Shown one piece after another: positions 43,518 to 53,166 of a stretch of 64,000 nucleotides of DNA. Position 1 is the stretch's first letter. Every line of letters begins with the position of its first letter. The position numbers and the translations under genes were made by a program. This stretch comes from Neotamlana nanhaiensis (GTDB lineage: Bacteria; Bacteroidota; Bacteroidia; Flavobacteriales; Flavobacteriaceae), in contig NZ_JTDV01000001.1 of NCBI RefSeq assembly GCF_000943555.1, forward strand, positions 744,001-808,000, given 5' to 3'. The notes beneath the pieces were generated by a model, which worked only from the letters and a program-made list of their open reading frames with translations, was not told where the DNA came from and did not search any database.

Positions 43518-43803
43518 ATAAAATAAATGCTTTATGCCTTTCCTCCTATTTCTTGTAATAAATAAATAGATTATTAAAACGTCTTACTTACTTTTTAAAA
43601 TTACAGCACCATTGGAGCGTATTTTTAATTTGACCATACCGTTTACAACAATTTATTAATCTGTACTTTACAAATATAATTTTGAGGTTATTACAGCAGA
43701 ATTTACAAGAAAAAATTCTAGTTTTTCTTGTTAGTTTTTCTACTTCTATTCAATCTCTAAACTGCTGAAAATACTAAATTTTCAGTTTTAAAAAGGCTAA
43801 GGA
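43518..43803. other. Intergenic region between HTCS 2 and the NagX-like gene
   Basis: 286 AT-rich bases. A weak hairpin CTGAAAAT/ATTTTCAG (43765-43785) follows the end of the NagX-like gene on the minus strand and may assist termination. A TATATTTG on the minus strand (43671-43678) is a possible HTCS 2 promoter element. No gene is seen. Confidence 0.4.
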
Positions 43804-44934
43804 CTATATTTTAATATAAATTCGTTTTTTATTTAACCACCAACCTAAACTCCAACACACTAACATGAAGAGGATTGCTGTAAAAAAAGCGCCAAAACTT
43901 CCTGGAAAAATATTTTGTACAACAACCTCGCTAAACCACTCGAAAGCGTCTTGTGTTGGTGTTACAGGTATTAATCGTAAGGTGATGTAAAACAACTCGG
44001 AAAACAAATAAATGAATAAAGGATTTTTTCCGAAAATATTGAAAAATTCAACTCCAAACTTAATTTGCTTGATTTCGATTACATAAATTAAAACCGCCAT
44101 AATGGATAAATCGAGACCAATGGTATACAATGCGAACGGACTTGTCCATAACTTTTTACTCATAGGAAAAATAAGTTCCCACCACAGTGCTAAAGCAGTA
44201 ACTAAAAAACCACTTAAAAATAGTATTGAAATACCTTCAAACGTTTTTCCTGCTTTCTGAATATATTTACCGGCAAAATACCCCGCAATAACATTTACAA
44301 TAGATGGTAATGTGCTTAATATGCCTTCAGGATCAAAAGGAATACTGTCTTTTTGATAAATATGATTGTTTCCTAAAAGGAATAAATCAAGTTTTGCTAT
44401 GGCGTTAGTTGCCATGTTTAATTGCGCACCAGGTTCTCCAAAAACATAAAGTATAACCCAGTACAACAATAAAATTGCGACTGAAATAATAGCTACAATT
44501 TTTTCTTTTAAATAATACACCAAAACACTGGTTGCAAAATAACATAATGCAATGCGTTGTAAAACGCCCATTACGCGTGTTTCTCCAATAGGTTTTAGTT
44601 CTATGCCTCCATCAACGCCCGCTCTAAAAAATGGAAACCAGTACATTAAAAACCCGAATAAGAAGATTAAGAATGTTCGCTTTATTATCTTTTTCCAAAA
44701 TACATTTGATGGCGCCGTTTTCATTTTACCCATGGAAAAACTCAGCGCATTTCCCATTGCAAAAAGAAATGACGGAAAAACCAAATCGGCAAGGGTAAAC
44801 CCAAACCAACTGGCATGCACCAAGTACGGATACAATTTTGCTCCTGTACCTGGTGTGTTTACAATAATCATTAAACATATGGTTAGCCCACGAAAAACAT
44901 CTAATGATAAAAATCTGTTGGAATTTTGTGCCAT
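43804..44934 (-). CDS. NagX-like membrane acetyltransferase (DUF5009/HGSNAT type)
   Basis: A 376-residue integral membrane protein with about ten hydrophobic segments. It opens with SLDVFRGLTICLMIIVN, the signature of the family that includes human heparan-alpha-glucosaminide N-acetyltransferase and bacterial NagX, followed by HASWFGFTLADLVFPSFLF with the conserved His. NagX genes are a regular part of bacterial N-acetylglucosamine gene sets, but their exact reaction in bacteria is not settled. It begins 1 base after the GH89 stop, so the two are co-transcribed. Role inferred: handling or transport of amino-sugar products of GH89. Confidence 0.85.
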   Translation of the reverse strand: MAQNSNRFLSLDVFRGLTICLMIIVNTPGTGAKLYPYLVHASWFGFTLADLVFPSFLFAMGNALSFSMGKMKTAPSNVFWKKIIKRTFLIFLFGFLMYWFPFFRAGVDGGIELKPIGETRVMGVLQRIALCYFATSVLVYYLKEKIVAIISVAILLLYWVILYVFGEPGAQLNMATNAIAKLDLFLLGNNHIYQKDSIPFDPEGILSTLPSIVNVIAGYFAGKYIQKAGKTFEGISILFLSGFLVTALALWWELIFPMSKKLWTSPFALYTIGLDLSIMAVLIYVIEIKQIKFGVEFFNIFGKNPLFIYLFSELFYITLRLIPVTPTQDAFEWFSEVVVQNIFPGSFGAFFTAILFMLVCWSLGWWLNKKRIYIKI

Positions 44935-44935
44935 A

Positions 44936-47167
44936 TTAATAATTGTATTGTATTGGTTTCATTTTTTGAGTTATCGGTTCAATTTTAGCTCGGTATTTTT
45001 CATACAACTGTTTTGCAACCTCGTTAGGATTACCTGAAGCTTCCAAAGGATAATCTTTTCGAGACGTTACCCAATGCCATTCCCATTGTTTTATACTTTC
45101 ATCAAATTGCGTTTGATTAAAATTTTGCCAATTGGTAGTTACTTCTGCAAAAAATTGTTCCCATCTTGGTTTGTAAAAATCGGTTAACAATCCACTCCAT
45201 TGACGATTGCTATATTCGTGTAACGGATTGTTAGCGTCGCCCCAAAGTGTAATTAAATCTCTTGCATTTTGCTCGTAAACGGCTTTTTCTTTTGGTGTTA
45301 TGCCCCAACTTCTGGCATCGGCAATCCATGGCCCTAATAAAAAGTCTTTTCGAGTGGCCAAGAGCTTATCTATATCATCTATCAATTCTAAAAACTCGGC
45401 ACTTAAACTATTAAAAGCTGTTTTGTTATTTGCGTTGTATGCAGTTGCTATTTCTTGTTGTAAAGGCAACGCATAGTTTGCTAATACTTGTCGGGTTACA
45501 TCAACCAAATCGTATTGAAAACCATCGGCATTTTTACATTCGGGAATGGCTTTTATAAATAAATCCCAAGCAGGTAATAAAGCTTCAGGTTTGTAGTTGA
45601 GTTTGGTTCGTGCCCATCGGCGATAACCTTCAAAAGTTGGACGTGCAACAATTATTGATTCGGCACCATCTCGAATGATTTGTCCGTTATAAACTGTTTT
45701 GGTAAGAATATCCCAAGCATTTAAAATGGATTCGTTGTAGGTTCCGTAACGGTTAATGGTATATTTTTTAAGCCATTCGCTGGTATTAATTGGAGTATCG
45801 TGCCAAGTGTTTTCGGTCATTAATTCATAAAGAACTGGGTTTTGCTCGATAGATTCCATGGTTAAACCAATGCCCTTTAATTTACCCGAATTAGGATCTT
45901 TCAATGCTTTTGCAGGTTCGTTTGCCACAGTATCAATACGTCCAAACATACTAATATTACCACCAAAACTGTGTAGCATATTCCAAATCCATTGTTTGCC
46001 ATAAAAGGCCTCTGTGCGTTTCCAAATAGGTTCTATTTCGGCAGCTAAATCTAGAATTATCATTTTATCATCAGGTACAGCATTAAGCAACCCCTTTATT
46101 TGTGGAGCTTCCCAAAACTCGCGATGACTGTAAAACAACCACCCTTGCATTACCCAAACGGCATCTTCATCGGCAGCAATCATACCTTCATAAATTCTGC
46201 TGCTTAATTCTCCAAGGTATTCAGGATTGTTTGATGGTGGTGTGTTTTCATTAAACGTATCAGCAGAATACAAATGATCGGTTCCGTAAATTTCTTCTTG
46301 TACTTCCAGAAACTTCTTCCCTATTTCTGCAAATAATGGATCTTCAGAATCTAAGATATAAGTATCATCAAAAGCATTTCCCCAATTGGTTTGTTTGAGT
46401 TTTGCGTTAGGAAAGTGTTTTTTAAAAGATGCTGGTACGTGCCCAGTAAAAGCAGGCAATACGGTTTTCATGCCTAATTCACGTTCGCGCTTCACTATTT
46501 TTAGCTGTAAGTCGCGGTGTGTTTCTTTCCAGTTTTGAGATAACGGACCGCCCCAACCATCTAAATTCCCCATCCAAAACCATGAAAAATAAGCTGGACC
46601 GGAGAAGAAATCGGATAAATCCTCATCTGTAAATCCGTACGATTTGTAAACCTCATCCCAAATATACTCTTCGCCCGTAATGGCTAATGGCATGTTAATA
46701 CCGTGCAACGCCATCCAGTCAATTTCTTTTTCCCAACGCTCCCAATCCCACCAACTCATGGTGTAATTAAATGTACAATAGTTTAAATAATAGCGGTATT
46801 GGTAAGGCGATTTTTTATGAATAGGTTTTATCACTTTTGGAAGCGTTTCTGGCAGATTTAGGTTTGTACCATTCCATGTGATTTGGCTGTTGGTGAATTC
46901 ATTCAAGTAGTAATATAAAGCCGAACCTATGGAAACGCCGTTGTTACCTTTAAGAAGAATTTTATCTTTTTTTGAAGCTATTTCGAACCAATCGTTGGCC
47001 ATGGAGGAATCGATCTCAACGATAAATTGCGAGGCATGATTAGGCACAATGCGCTTTATTAAAGCGTTTTCGGGGGTATTACTATTAGGTTTTTCTATTT
47101 CAGTCTTGCAAGAAATAGCCAGAACAAACAGAAAAATTAACCCTAATTTATTTTTTAAGTTATTCAT
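44936..47167 (-). CDS. GH89 alpha-N-acetylglucosaminidase, lipoprotein
   Basis: A 743-residue GH89 enzyme (relative of human NAGLU) with a lipoprotein leader (FLFVLAISC, about Cys20). The N-terminal beta domain is followed by the TIM barrel opening with YRYYLNYCTFNYTMSWWDW, WMALHGINMPLAITG, a PAFTGHVP segment and YSADTFNEN (acid/base Glu at about 302). The C-terminal helical domain is complete. GH89 removes terminal alpha-linked GlcNAc from glycans such as heparan-type chains, mucin caps and related structures. The enzyme is probably periplasmic or surface-bound. Together with NagX, a symporter and NagB it forms a GlcNAc-harvesting unit. Confidence 0.95.
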   Translation of the reverse strand: MNNLKNKLGLIFLFVLAISCKTEIEKPNSNTPENALIKRIVPNHASQFIVEIDSSMANDWFEIASKKDKILLKGNNGVSIGSALYYYLNEFTNSQITWNGTNLNLPETLPKVIKPIHKKSPYQYRYYLNYCTFNYTMSWWDWERWEKEIDWMALHGINMPLAITGEEYIWDEVYKSYGFTDEDLSDFFSGPAYFSWFWMGNLDGWGGPLSQNWKETHRDLQLKIVKRERELGMKTVLPAFTGHVPASFKKHFPNAKLKQTNWGNAFDDTYILDSEDPLFAEIGKKFLEVQEEIYGTDHLYSADTFNENTPPSNNPEYLGELSSRIYEGMIAADEDAVWVMQGWLFYSHREFWEAPQIKGLLNAVPDDKMIILDLAAEIEPIWKRTEAFYGKQWIWNMLHSFGGNISMFGRIDTVANEPAKALKDPNSGKLKGIGLTMESIEQNPVLYELMTENTWHDTPINTSEWLKKYTINRYGTYNESILNAWDILTKTVYNGQIIRDGAESIIVARPTFEGYRRWARTKLNYKPEALLPAWDLFIKAIPECKNADGFQYDLVDVTRQVLANYALPLQQEIATAYNANNKTAFNSLSAEFLELIDDIDKLLATRKDFLLGPWIADARSWGITPKEKAVYEQNARDLITLWGDANNPLHEYSNRQWSGLLTDFYKPRWEQFFAEVTTNWQNFNQTQFDESIKQWEWHWVTSRKDYPLEASGNPNEVAKQLYEKYRAKIEPITQKMKPIQYNY

Positions 47168-47307
47168 TATTAAATTATAATTGGTTTTTGATTAAATCGA
47201 ATTTTTAAATATCCGAAATATATTTTATTAATTAATTTGATGGTCTCTGTAGTTTTTAAAATTACCATAGATATTCGTTTGGGAATGGGACATTTTAATT
47301 TTGTTAG

Positions 47308-47339
47308 TAAAAAATAGGCAGAAATTATATCACTGCCTA
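47308..47339 (-). terminator. Terminator after the susD remnant
   Basis: TAGGCAG (47315-47321) pairs with CTGCCTA (47333-47339) across an 11-base loop, and on the minus strand is followed by a T run (47308-47314). It is an intact intrinsic terminator left behind the susD fragment. Its position after susD parallels the stem-loop behind susD of the main PUL, which contains the same GCAG core. Confidence 0.8.
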
Positions 47340-47405
47340 TCAAGGAAAATGTTAACTAAACAAACTCAAAATAAACTATAAGCTTATTCAAAAAATTAAC
47401 TTCAT

Positions 47406-48135
47406 TTACAATGGACTTTGAGTTATTGTTCCATTAATATTACCTATCTCTACTTGCGGTATTGGTCTTAATCTATTTACTTCGGTAAGTGCATTATTCA
47501 TTGCGGCATGTGGATTGTACATTAATTCGTATTCTACCAATTTACTGGTGCGTTTTAAATCCATCCAACGATTAACTTCACCTACAAGTTCTCTTGCGTG
47601 TTCGTCTAAAATAAAATCAAGATCTACATCTGTTGGAACTACGGGAGTTGTAAGTCCCGCACGTGAGCGTAAGGCTGTTAATCTTGCAGCGGCATCTGTG
47701 ACATTTGTATCCATAAAATACGCTTCGGCAGCAATTATATAGACTTCTCCACTTCTTGACATAACCATATCACGTGTGCCTTGTGCGCGCTCATCGGTGA
47801 ATGCAAATGGCGCCGAAGGATCATCAAACTTGGTAAACATGGGGTAATGTACTGTGGTTATCCCATCATTTGTAAAATAAGTATCCAGATTTATAACTTT
47901 ATATGGTACTGCAGCTATTTCGGCATCCGTCCAAGTAGTCTTTGGAAAATACACAGCCGTATCACCTACAACTCTATTTACGGTTTGCCCATTGTTGTTC
48001 CTTTAATAAGCACATCGACACCTGGTAATGGCATATTTTTATCGTCTGTAACAACGCCTCGAACCTGCTGTTGCGCCCAAGACATGGCCGAAAAAATAAT
48101 GCTATAACAAGCAATAACTGTTTAATTTTTTTCAT
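47406..48135 (-). pseudogene. susC-susD deletion remnant
   Basis: From 48135 the minus strand encodes a SusC signal peptide (MKKIKQLLLVIALFF), which after a one-base shift in a T-run continues as SAMSWAQQQVRGVV, then LPGVDVLIKGTTMGK, the start of the carboxypeptidase-like domain. At about 47990 the sequence jumps without a gap into the C-terminal third of a SusD protein (VVGDTAVYFPK through WMDLKRTSKLVE to ITQSPL). This part is about 60 percent identical by eye to the SusD at 26281. About 4 kb of susC and susD has been deleted, and the two ends are also out of frame. The locus therefore lacks its own SusCD transporter. Confidence 0.9.
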
Positions 48136-48194
48136 GTGTATAGTTTTTGAAATTAGTTAGGTAGCTAAATTACTTGTATCAACCTTTTTTTAGG

Positions 48195-48220
48195 ATGGAT
48201 TATTTATTCAAAAACCTATA
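48195..48220 (-). promoter_or_regulatory. Putative HTCS operator upstream of the susC remnant (degenerate)
   Basis: On the minus strand TATAG (48216-48220), GTTTTTGAA, and TCCAT (48195-48199) with a 16-base spacer, a one-sided match to the repeats at 31068-31093 and 31179-31204. It lies between the susC remnant and the plus-strand symporter gene, so could serve either. The role is inferred. Confidence 0.4.
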
Positions 48221-48332
48221 CTATTAATCCATACTTCATCTTCGTTTGTAACAGTAAAGACTTCAATCTTAATTAAATAAAAAATACAGGATGTTGATTA
48301 AAAATTACAGGGCGATAAGAAGCTATGGGCAA

Positions 48333-48340
48333 TAATTTTG
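48333..48340 (+). promoter_or_regulatory. Possible -7 box of the symporter-nagB operon
   Basis: TAATTTTG matches the Bacteroidetes TAnnTTTG -7 consensus exactly, 44 bases upstream of the symporter ATG. No good TTTG -33 element is found at the usual distance, which is common for promoters that need an activator. Confidence 0.4.
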
Positions 48341-48384
48341 CAACCACAGACTAAACCATTAACCATAGCCTAAATTTAAAACCT

Positions 48385-50184
48385 ATGATTACCTTAAGCG
48401 CTCTAGATTATTTATTCATAATCATTTTTTTCTCGATGACTTTAGGTATTGGTATTTGGGTCTCTAAAAAATCTGGAGCCAACTCATCAGAATTCTTTTT
48501 ATCTGGAAGAAACATGCCTTGGTGGTTACTTGGTGTTTCTATGGTTGCCACAACCTTCTCTACCGACACGCCTAATTTGGTAACCGATATTGTAAGAACT
48601 CATGGCGTTTCTGGAAACTGGTCTTGGTGGGCTTTTTTACTCACCGGATTGTTAACCGTTTTTATTTACGCAAAACTTTGGCGAAAATCGAATGTTAATA
48701 CCGATTTAGAATTTTACGAATTACGCTACGGCGGAAAACCTGCCGCGTTTTTACGAAAATTTAGAGCCATATATCTGGGTGTAATTTTTAATATTATAAC
48801 CATGTCTGCCGTAACATTAGCCGCAATAAAAATAGGTGGTATTATGTTAGATTTACAGCCTTGGGAAACTGTAGTTTACGCAGGCGCAATTACAGTTGCT
48901 TTTAGCGCTTTAGGTGGTTTTAAAGGTGTTGTTTACACCGATTTCATTCTCTTTTTTGTTGCTATGGGTGGTGCGATTGGTGCTGCTTATTATTTAGTAA
49001 ATCTCCCCGAAGTTGGCGGTGTTACTGCGCTTATTTCTAATGACAATGTGATAAGCAAATTAGATATTATTCCCGATTTACAGAATACCGAAGCGTTAAT
49101 TACACTTTTAATCATTCCGTTAGCCGTACAATGGTGGAGCTCTTGGTATCCTGGTGCCGAACCTGGTGGTGGCGGTTATATTGCGCAACGTATGCTAGCT
49201 GCTAAGGATGAAAATCATGCGATGGGTGCTACATTTTTTTTTAATATTATGCATTATGCTTTACGCCCGTGGCCTTGGATATTAGTTGCTCTTGCTTCTT
49301 TGGTAATATTTCCCGATTTAAAAAGTATACAAGAGGCTTTTCCTAACATCGCCACAAACAAACTTGGACACGATTTGGCCTATTCTGCAATGCTTACAAA
49401 ACTCCCTAGTGGTTTGTTAGGCTTAGTATTAGCCTCATTAATCGCCGCATACATGAGCACCATTTCAACACAGCTCAATTGGGGATCGTCTTATATTGTT
49501 TACGATTTTTATAAACAACAAATAAACCCAAATGCTTCAGAAAAACACTTAGTTGCCGTTGGTAGATTATCTACAGTTATTTTAATGGTATTTAGTGCCT
49601 TATTAGCTTTATGCCTTCAAAATGCACTACAATTATTTGAATTACTATTGGTTTTTGGCGCCGGAACAGGCTTAATTTTTATACTTCGCTGGTTTTGGTG
49701 GCGCATTAATGCTTGGAGCGAAATTAGCGCCATGTTTGCCTCAGGAGTTATTTCAATTCTACTAAAGCTAACACCGTTAGGTGCTATTTTATTCGCAACT
49801 GATACGGGATTGTTTCCTAGTTACGTGCAATATCCTTTTGTTGTTGTTATAACCACCTTGATTTGGTTAGCCGTTACCTTTTTAACTCAACCAGAACACG
49901 AACGTGTATTGATAACGTTTTACGATAAAATTCAACCTGGTGGCCCTGGATGGAAACAAATTAAACATAAAACTCAACTCAAAGACTCCAACACCACATC
50001 GAACGTACCATCTGGAATTCTAGCTATGATATTAGGCTGTCTCTTAATTTATAGCATTATGTTTGCAACAGGTTATTGGATTTATGGAAAAACATTACAA
50101 GCAAGTATCATTAGCATAGTGGCTTTAGTTTCTGGTTTACTGCTAATTAAAATCTGGAAAAAAATAAAAACTAACATACTTTAA
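48385..50184 (+). CDS. Sodium:solute symporter (SSS family), likely amino-sugar or sugar uptake
   Basis: A 599-residue SSS-family membrane protein with about 13-15 hydrophobic segments. Family features include EFFLSGRNMPWWLLGVSM near residue 32, FSTDTPNLVTDIVRTHG, and ALGGFKGVVYTDF at about 175 (signature region). It differs clearly from the symporter at 33446 and is about 75 residues longer. It is the first gene of a plus-strand pair with the NagB fusion 26 bases on, facing away from the susC remnant. Uptake of GlcNAc or a GlcNAc-containing disaccharide is the likely role, judged from neighbours only. Confidence 0.85.
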   Translation: MITLSALDYLFIIIFFSMTLGIGIWVSKKSGANSSEFFLSGRNMPWWLLGVSMVATTFSTDTPNLVTDIVRTHGVSGNWSWWAFLLTGLLTVFIYAKLWRKSNVNTDLEFYELRYGGKPAAFLRKFRAIYLGVIFNIITMSAVTLAAIKIGGIMLDLQPWETVVYAGAITVAFSALGGFKGVVYTDFILFFVAMGGAIGAAYYLVNLPEVGGVTALISNDNVISKLDIIPDLQNTEALITLLIIPLAVQWWSSWYPGAEPGGGGYIAQRMLAAKDENHAMGATFFFNIMHYALRPWPWILVALASLVIFPDLKSIQEAFPNIATNKLGHDLAYSAMLTKLPSGLLGLVLASLIAAYMSTISTQLNWGSSYIVYDFYKQQINPNASEKHLVAVGRLSTVILMVFSALLALCLQNALQLFELLLVFGAGTGLIFILRWFWWRINAWSEISAMFASGVISILLKLTPLGAILFATDTGLFPSYVQYPFVVVITTLIWLAVTFLTQPEHERVLITFYDKIQPGGPGWKQIKHKTQLKDSNTTSNVPSGILAMILGCLLIYSIMFATGYWIYGKTLQASIISIVALVSGLLLIKIWKKIKTNIL

Positions 50185-50210
50185 GATAAACTAGTATTAA
50201 ATAACACATT

Positions 50211-52139
50211 ATGATTAAAAATAGTACCGATAAAGCTACTGGTTTCGAAAAACGATTCGAAAATGTAAACACCGTAGTTTTTAACGATTCGGCATCTGCA
50301 TCTAAGTCGGTTGCAAAAGCTATTGCCAAATGCATTCAAAAAAAACAGTACGAAAACAAACCTTGTATTTTAGGTTTAGCTACGGGATCTACACCAAAAG
50401 GCGTTTATGCTGAATTAGTACGTTTACATCAAGAAGAAGATTTAAGTTTTAAAAATGTAATAAGCTTTAATTTGGATGAGTACTATCCTATGGCACCAAA
50501 TTCGGTGAATAGCTACGTGTATTTTATGAATGAATTATTATTTAAACATGTTGATATTCTTCCTGAAAACACTCATATTCCAGATGGCACCTTATCTAAA
50601 GAAAACATCTCTGATTATTGCAGTAATTACGAGCAAAAAATTGAAGATTTAGGTGGTATCGATTTGCAAATTTTAGGAATTGGCGGTAACGGTCATATTG
50701 GTTTTAATGAATCTGGATCGTTACAAAACTCAAAGACCCGATTGGTTGCGCTAGACCATACCACACGTTTAGCTGCTAGTAAGGATTTTGGCGGATTAGA
50801 TAAAACGCCACGTACCGCAATTACCTTGGGCGTTAAAAAAATTATGGAAGCAAAATCTGTAATTTTAATGGCTTGGGGCGAAGGAAAATCGAATATCATA
50901 AAAGCATCGGTAGAAGGTGTTGTTACCAACCAAGTACCTGCTTCTTTTTTACAAGAACACAGAGATGCTACCTTTGTTCTAGATAAAAGTGCTGCATCTA
51001 AGCTTACCAGAATAAATACACCTTGGTTAGTAGAAAAGGTGGAATGGACAGATAAAATGACTCGAAAAGCTGTTCTAGGTTTAGCACTAAGCCTAAACAA
51101 GCCTATTTTAATGCTTACAGATGCCGATTATATTGAAAACGGCATGAGCGACTTACTTGCAGATTTTGGTCCTGCTTACGATATTAATATTTCCATATTT
51201 AACAAAGTACAGCAAACTATTACGGGTTGGCCTGGTGGAAAACCCAATGCCGACGACAGTAAGCGCCCTGAACGTGCCGAACCTGCTAGAAAACGCGTGC
51301 TAATTTTTAGTCCACATCCAGATGATGATATTATAAGCATGGGAGGCACTTTTAAACGATTACAAGAACAAGGTCACGATGTTCATGTGGCTTATCAAAC
51401 CTCTGGAAACATTGCAGTAGCCGATGATGAGGCGCTTCGTTTTGCCGCTTTTGTTCGCGATTACAACGAAAAATTCAGTATTAAAAATTCCGATGCGCAT
51501 GCTATTTACGATAAAGCCTTTCATTTTTTAAAAGCAAAAAAGGATAGCGAAATTGATATTCCTGAAGTGAGAAACATCAAAGGATTAATTCGAAAAGGTG
51601 AAGCACGAGCCACCGCTCATTTTGTTGGCTTACCCGATGAAAAAATTCATTTTATGGAACTGCCTTTTTACGAAACGGGTACTATTGAAAAGAAACCCAT
51701 TGGTGAAGATGACATAAAAATTACCATGGATCTTATTGAAGCTATAAAACCTCATCAAATTTATGCAGCAGGCGATTTGGCGGATCCTCACGGAACGCAT
51801 AAAGTTTGTTTAGACGCCATTTTTGAAGCTATAAAACGCTTGAAAGAACAACCATTTATGGAAGACTGTTGGGTTTGGTTATACCGTGGCGCATGGCAAG
51901 AATGGGGTATTGATGAAATTGAAATGGCAGTACCTATGAGTCCTGGTCAAGTTCTTGAAAAACGACATGGTATTTTTAAACATCAGTCGCAAAAAGACGG
52001 TGTAGTTTTTCAAGGTACCGATAGTAGAGAATTTTGGCAACGTGCCGAAGACCGAAATAAAGAAACCGCAGCATTATATCATCAATTAGGCTTAGCGCAT
52101 TATGCTGCCATGGAAGCCTTTGTAAGATGGAAATTCTAA
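50211..52139 (+). CDS. nagB: Glucosamine-6-phosphate deaminase fused to a PIG-L/LmbE deacetylase-like domain
   Basis: A 642-residue two-domain cytoplasmic protein. Residues about 30-280 form the NagB domain with GLATGSTPKGVYAEL, SFNLDEYYPM (catalytic Asp) and GIGGNGHIGFNESGS (catalytic His/Glu region); it converts glucosamine 6-phosphate to fructose 6-phosphate and ammonia. Residues about 364-640 form a PIG-L-type domain with metal-binding HPDDD (about 369) and a later DPHGTHK motif, seen in zinc-dependent N-deacetylases. This fusion is typical of Bacteroidetes NagB. No separate NagA is in the window, so the PIG-L domain might supply the deacetylation step, an inference. It completes the GlcNAc unit with GH89, NagX and the symporter. 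Confidence 0.93.
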   Translation: MIKNSTDKATGFEKRFENVNTVVFNDSASASKSVAKAIAKCIQKKQYENKPCILGLATGSTPKGVYAELVRLHQEEDLSFKNVISFNLDEYYPMAPNSVNSYVYFMNELLFKHVDILPENTHIPDGTLSKENISDYCSNYEQKIEDLGGIDLQILGIGGNGHIGFNESGSLQNSKTRLVALDHTTRLAASKDFGGLDKTPRTAITLGVKKIMEAKSVILMAWGEGKSNIIKASVEGVVTNQVPASFLQEHRDATFVLDKSAASKLTRINTPWLVEKVEWTDKMTRKAVLGLALSLNKPILMLTDADYIENGMSDLLADFGPAYDINISIFNKVQQTITGWPGGKPNADDSKRPERAEPARKRVLIFSPHPDDDIISMGGTFKRLQEQGHDVHVAYQTSGNIAVADDEALRFAAFVRDYNEKFSIKNSDAHAIYDKAFHFLKAKKDSEIDIPEVRNIKGLIRKGEARATAHFVGLPDEKIHFMELPFYETGTIEKKPIGEDDIKITMDLIEAIKPHQIYAAGDLADPHGTHKVCLDAIFEAIKRLKEQPFMEDCWVWLYRGAWQEWGIDEIEMAVPMSPGQVLEKRHGIFKHQSQKDGVVFQGTDSREFWQRAEDRNKETAALYHQLGLAHYAAMEAFVRWKF

Positions 52140-52450
52140 ACAAATAAATAAATGTTAACATTAAAAAATGTGCTTTACTTGCCGTAACAATACCTAAAAG
52201 CAATTTGTATCAGGTATTCTAACTCCCAATAAAATATAATGGTAATTAACGATAATTGCGTTATCTATTTGTAAAACAATTCCATGATGACCAATAGACA
52301 ATATCATGGAAATGTTATCCATTTTATCGTATATTCGTTTTCATGCCTGAACTGCGTTTAGCAGTTCGTTGGCAATAATTTAAAAAGTCATAATCAATAT
52401 CTTAATATTTTAAACGCACGAAGTACTTCTCTGTAAATCTATATAGAAAA
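52140..52450. other. Gene-free region downstream of nagB
   Basis: About 310 bases with no recognisable gene. Two hairpins are visible, CCATGAT/ATCATGG (52282-52309) and GAACTGC/GCAGTTC with a 5-base loop (52349-52367). Neither has a T run, so termination is uncertain. A short frame around 52158-52219 (KKCALLAVTIPKSN) may be a leader-peptide relic. Confidence 0.4.
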
Positions 52451-52903
52451 ATGCTTAATTGTCCTATAGAGGAAGGTATGTCTAGAGAGGATTTTATGGA
52501 TTTTTCAACACCTATTATCTCTCTAGATCATTTGCAAGTGGTATCGGCGGAAGAGTTCTTAGCCTTACATGAAGTACTAGCCGAAACCCTTGGCGTAAGC
52601 CAACAGACCGTATCCAAGATTGAACAATCTTAACATTTTGAGGATGAGAAACTGGAACAAGTCGCCAAAGGTTTGGGCGTAACCAAAGAAGGAATTGAGA
52701 ATTTTTCTGAGGAAAATGTTTTTAATATTATTGGAAATACTGTAACCAATCATGATAATTCATCATTATTTTCATATCAACCAACATTCAATCCTCTTGA
52801 TAAATTGATTGAAGCTCATGAAGAAAACAAAAAACTTTACGAACGCCTTTTACAAGCAGAAAAAGATAAAATCAATTATTTAGAAAAACTTCTAAAAAAA
52901 TAA
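52451..52903 (+). pseudogene. Broken helix-turn-helix (XRE-type) regulator
   Basis: One reading frame runs from 52451 to 52903 but is interrupted by an in-frame TAA at 52631-52633. The part before contains LAETLGVSQQTVSKIEQ, a helix-turn-helix of the XRE/Cro type; the part after (EDEKLEQVAKGLGVTKEGIENF to YLEKLLKK) continues the HTH domain and ends in a coiled-coil tail. Restoring one codon would give a normal 150-residue regulator. The N-terminus also appears unusual for the family. It is adjacent to a broken recombinase, so both probably belong to a decayed mobile element. Confidence 0.7.
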
Positions 52904-53110
52904 CCAATTCACTAATTTATAGATTCCGTGTAGGGTATCAATTATAAATACAACCCTTGTTAATAGTGGTCTTTATATTCACCTATATAGTTGTATTGGT
53001 GACAGTTGTTTTTATCATTTTTTTTGACTAGCAAATTAGAATATAAGAAATTTATTATATTTTGTGATATGGCAAATTAGAACTAATTTTCCAAAGACTA
53101 AGCAATAGCA

Positions 53111-53134
53111 CTCCTGAAAAGGAGAGCTTTTCTT
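53111..53134 (+). terminator. Possible short terminator
   Basis: CTCCT (53111-53115) and AGGAG (53120-53124) form a small hairpin followed by a T-rich stretch. It lies between the broken regulator and the broken recombinase. The stem is short, so the call is weak. The word GCAAATTAGAA also occurs twice nearby (53031 and 53072). Confidence 0.35.
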
Positions 53135-53166
53135 TCAAATTAATTTGCTCTAATGTTCCTTTAACC

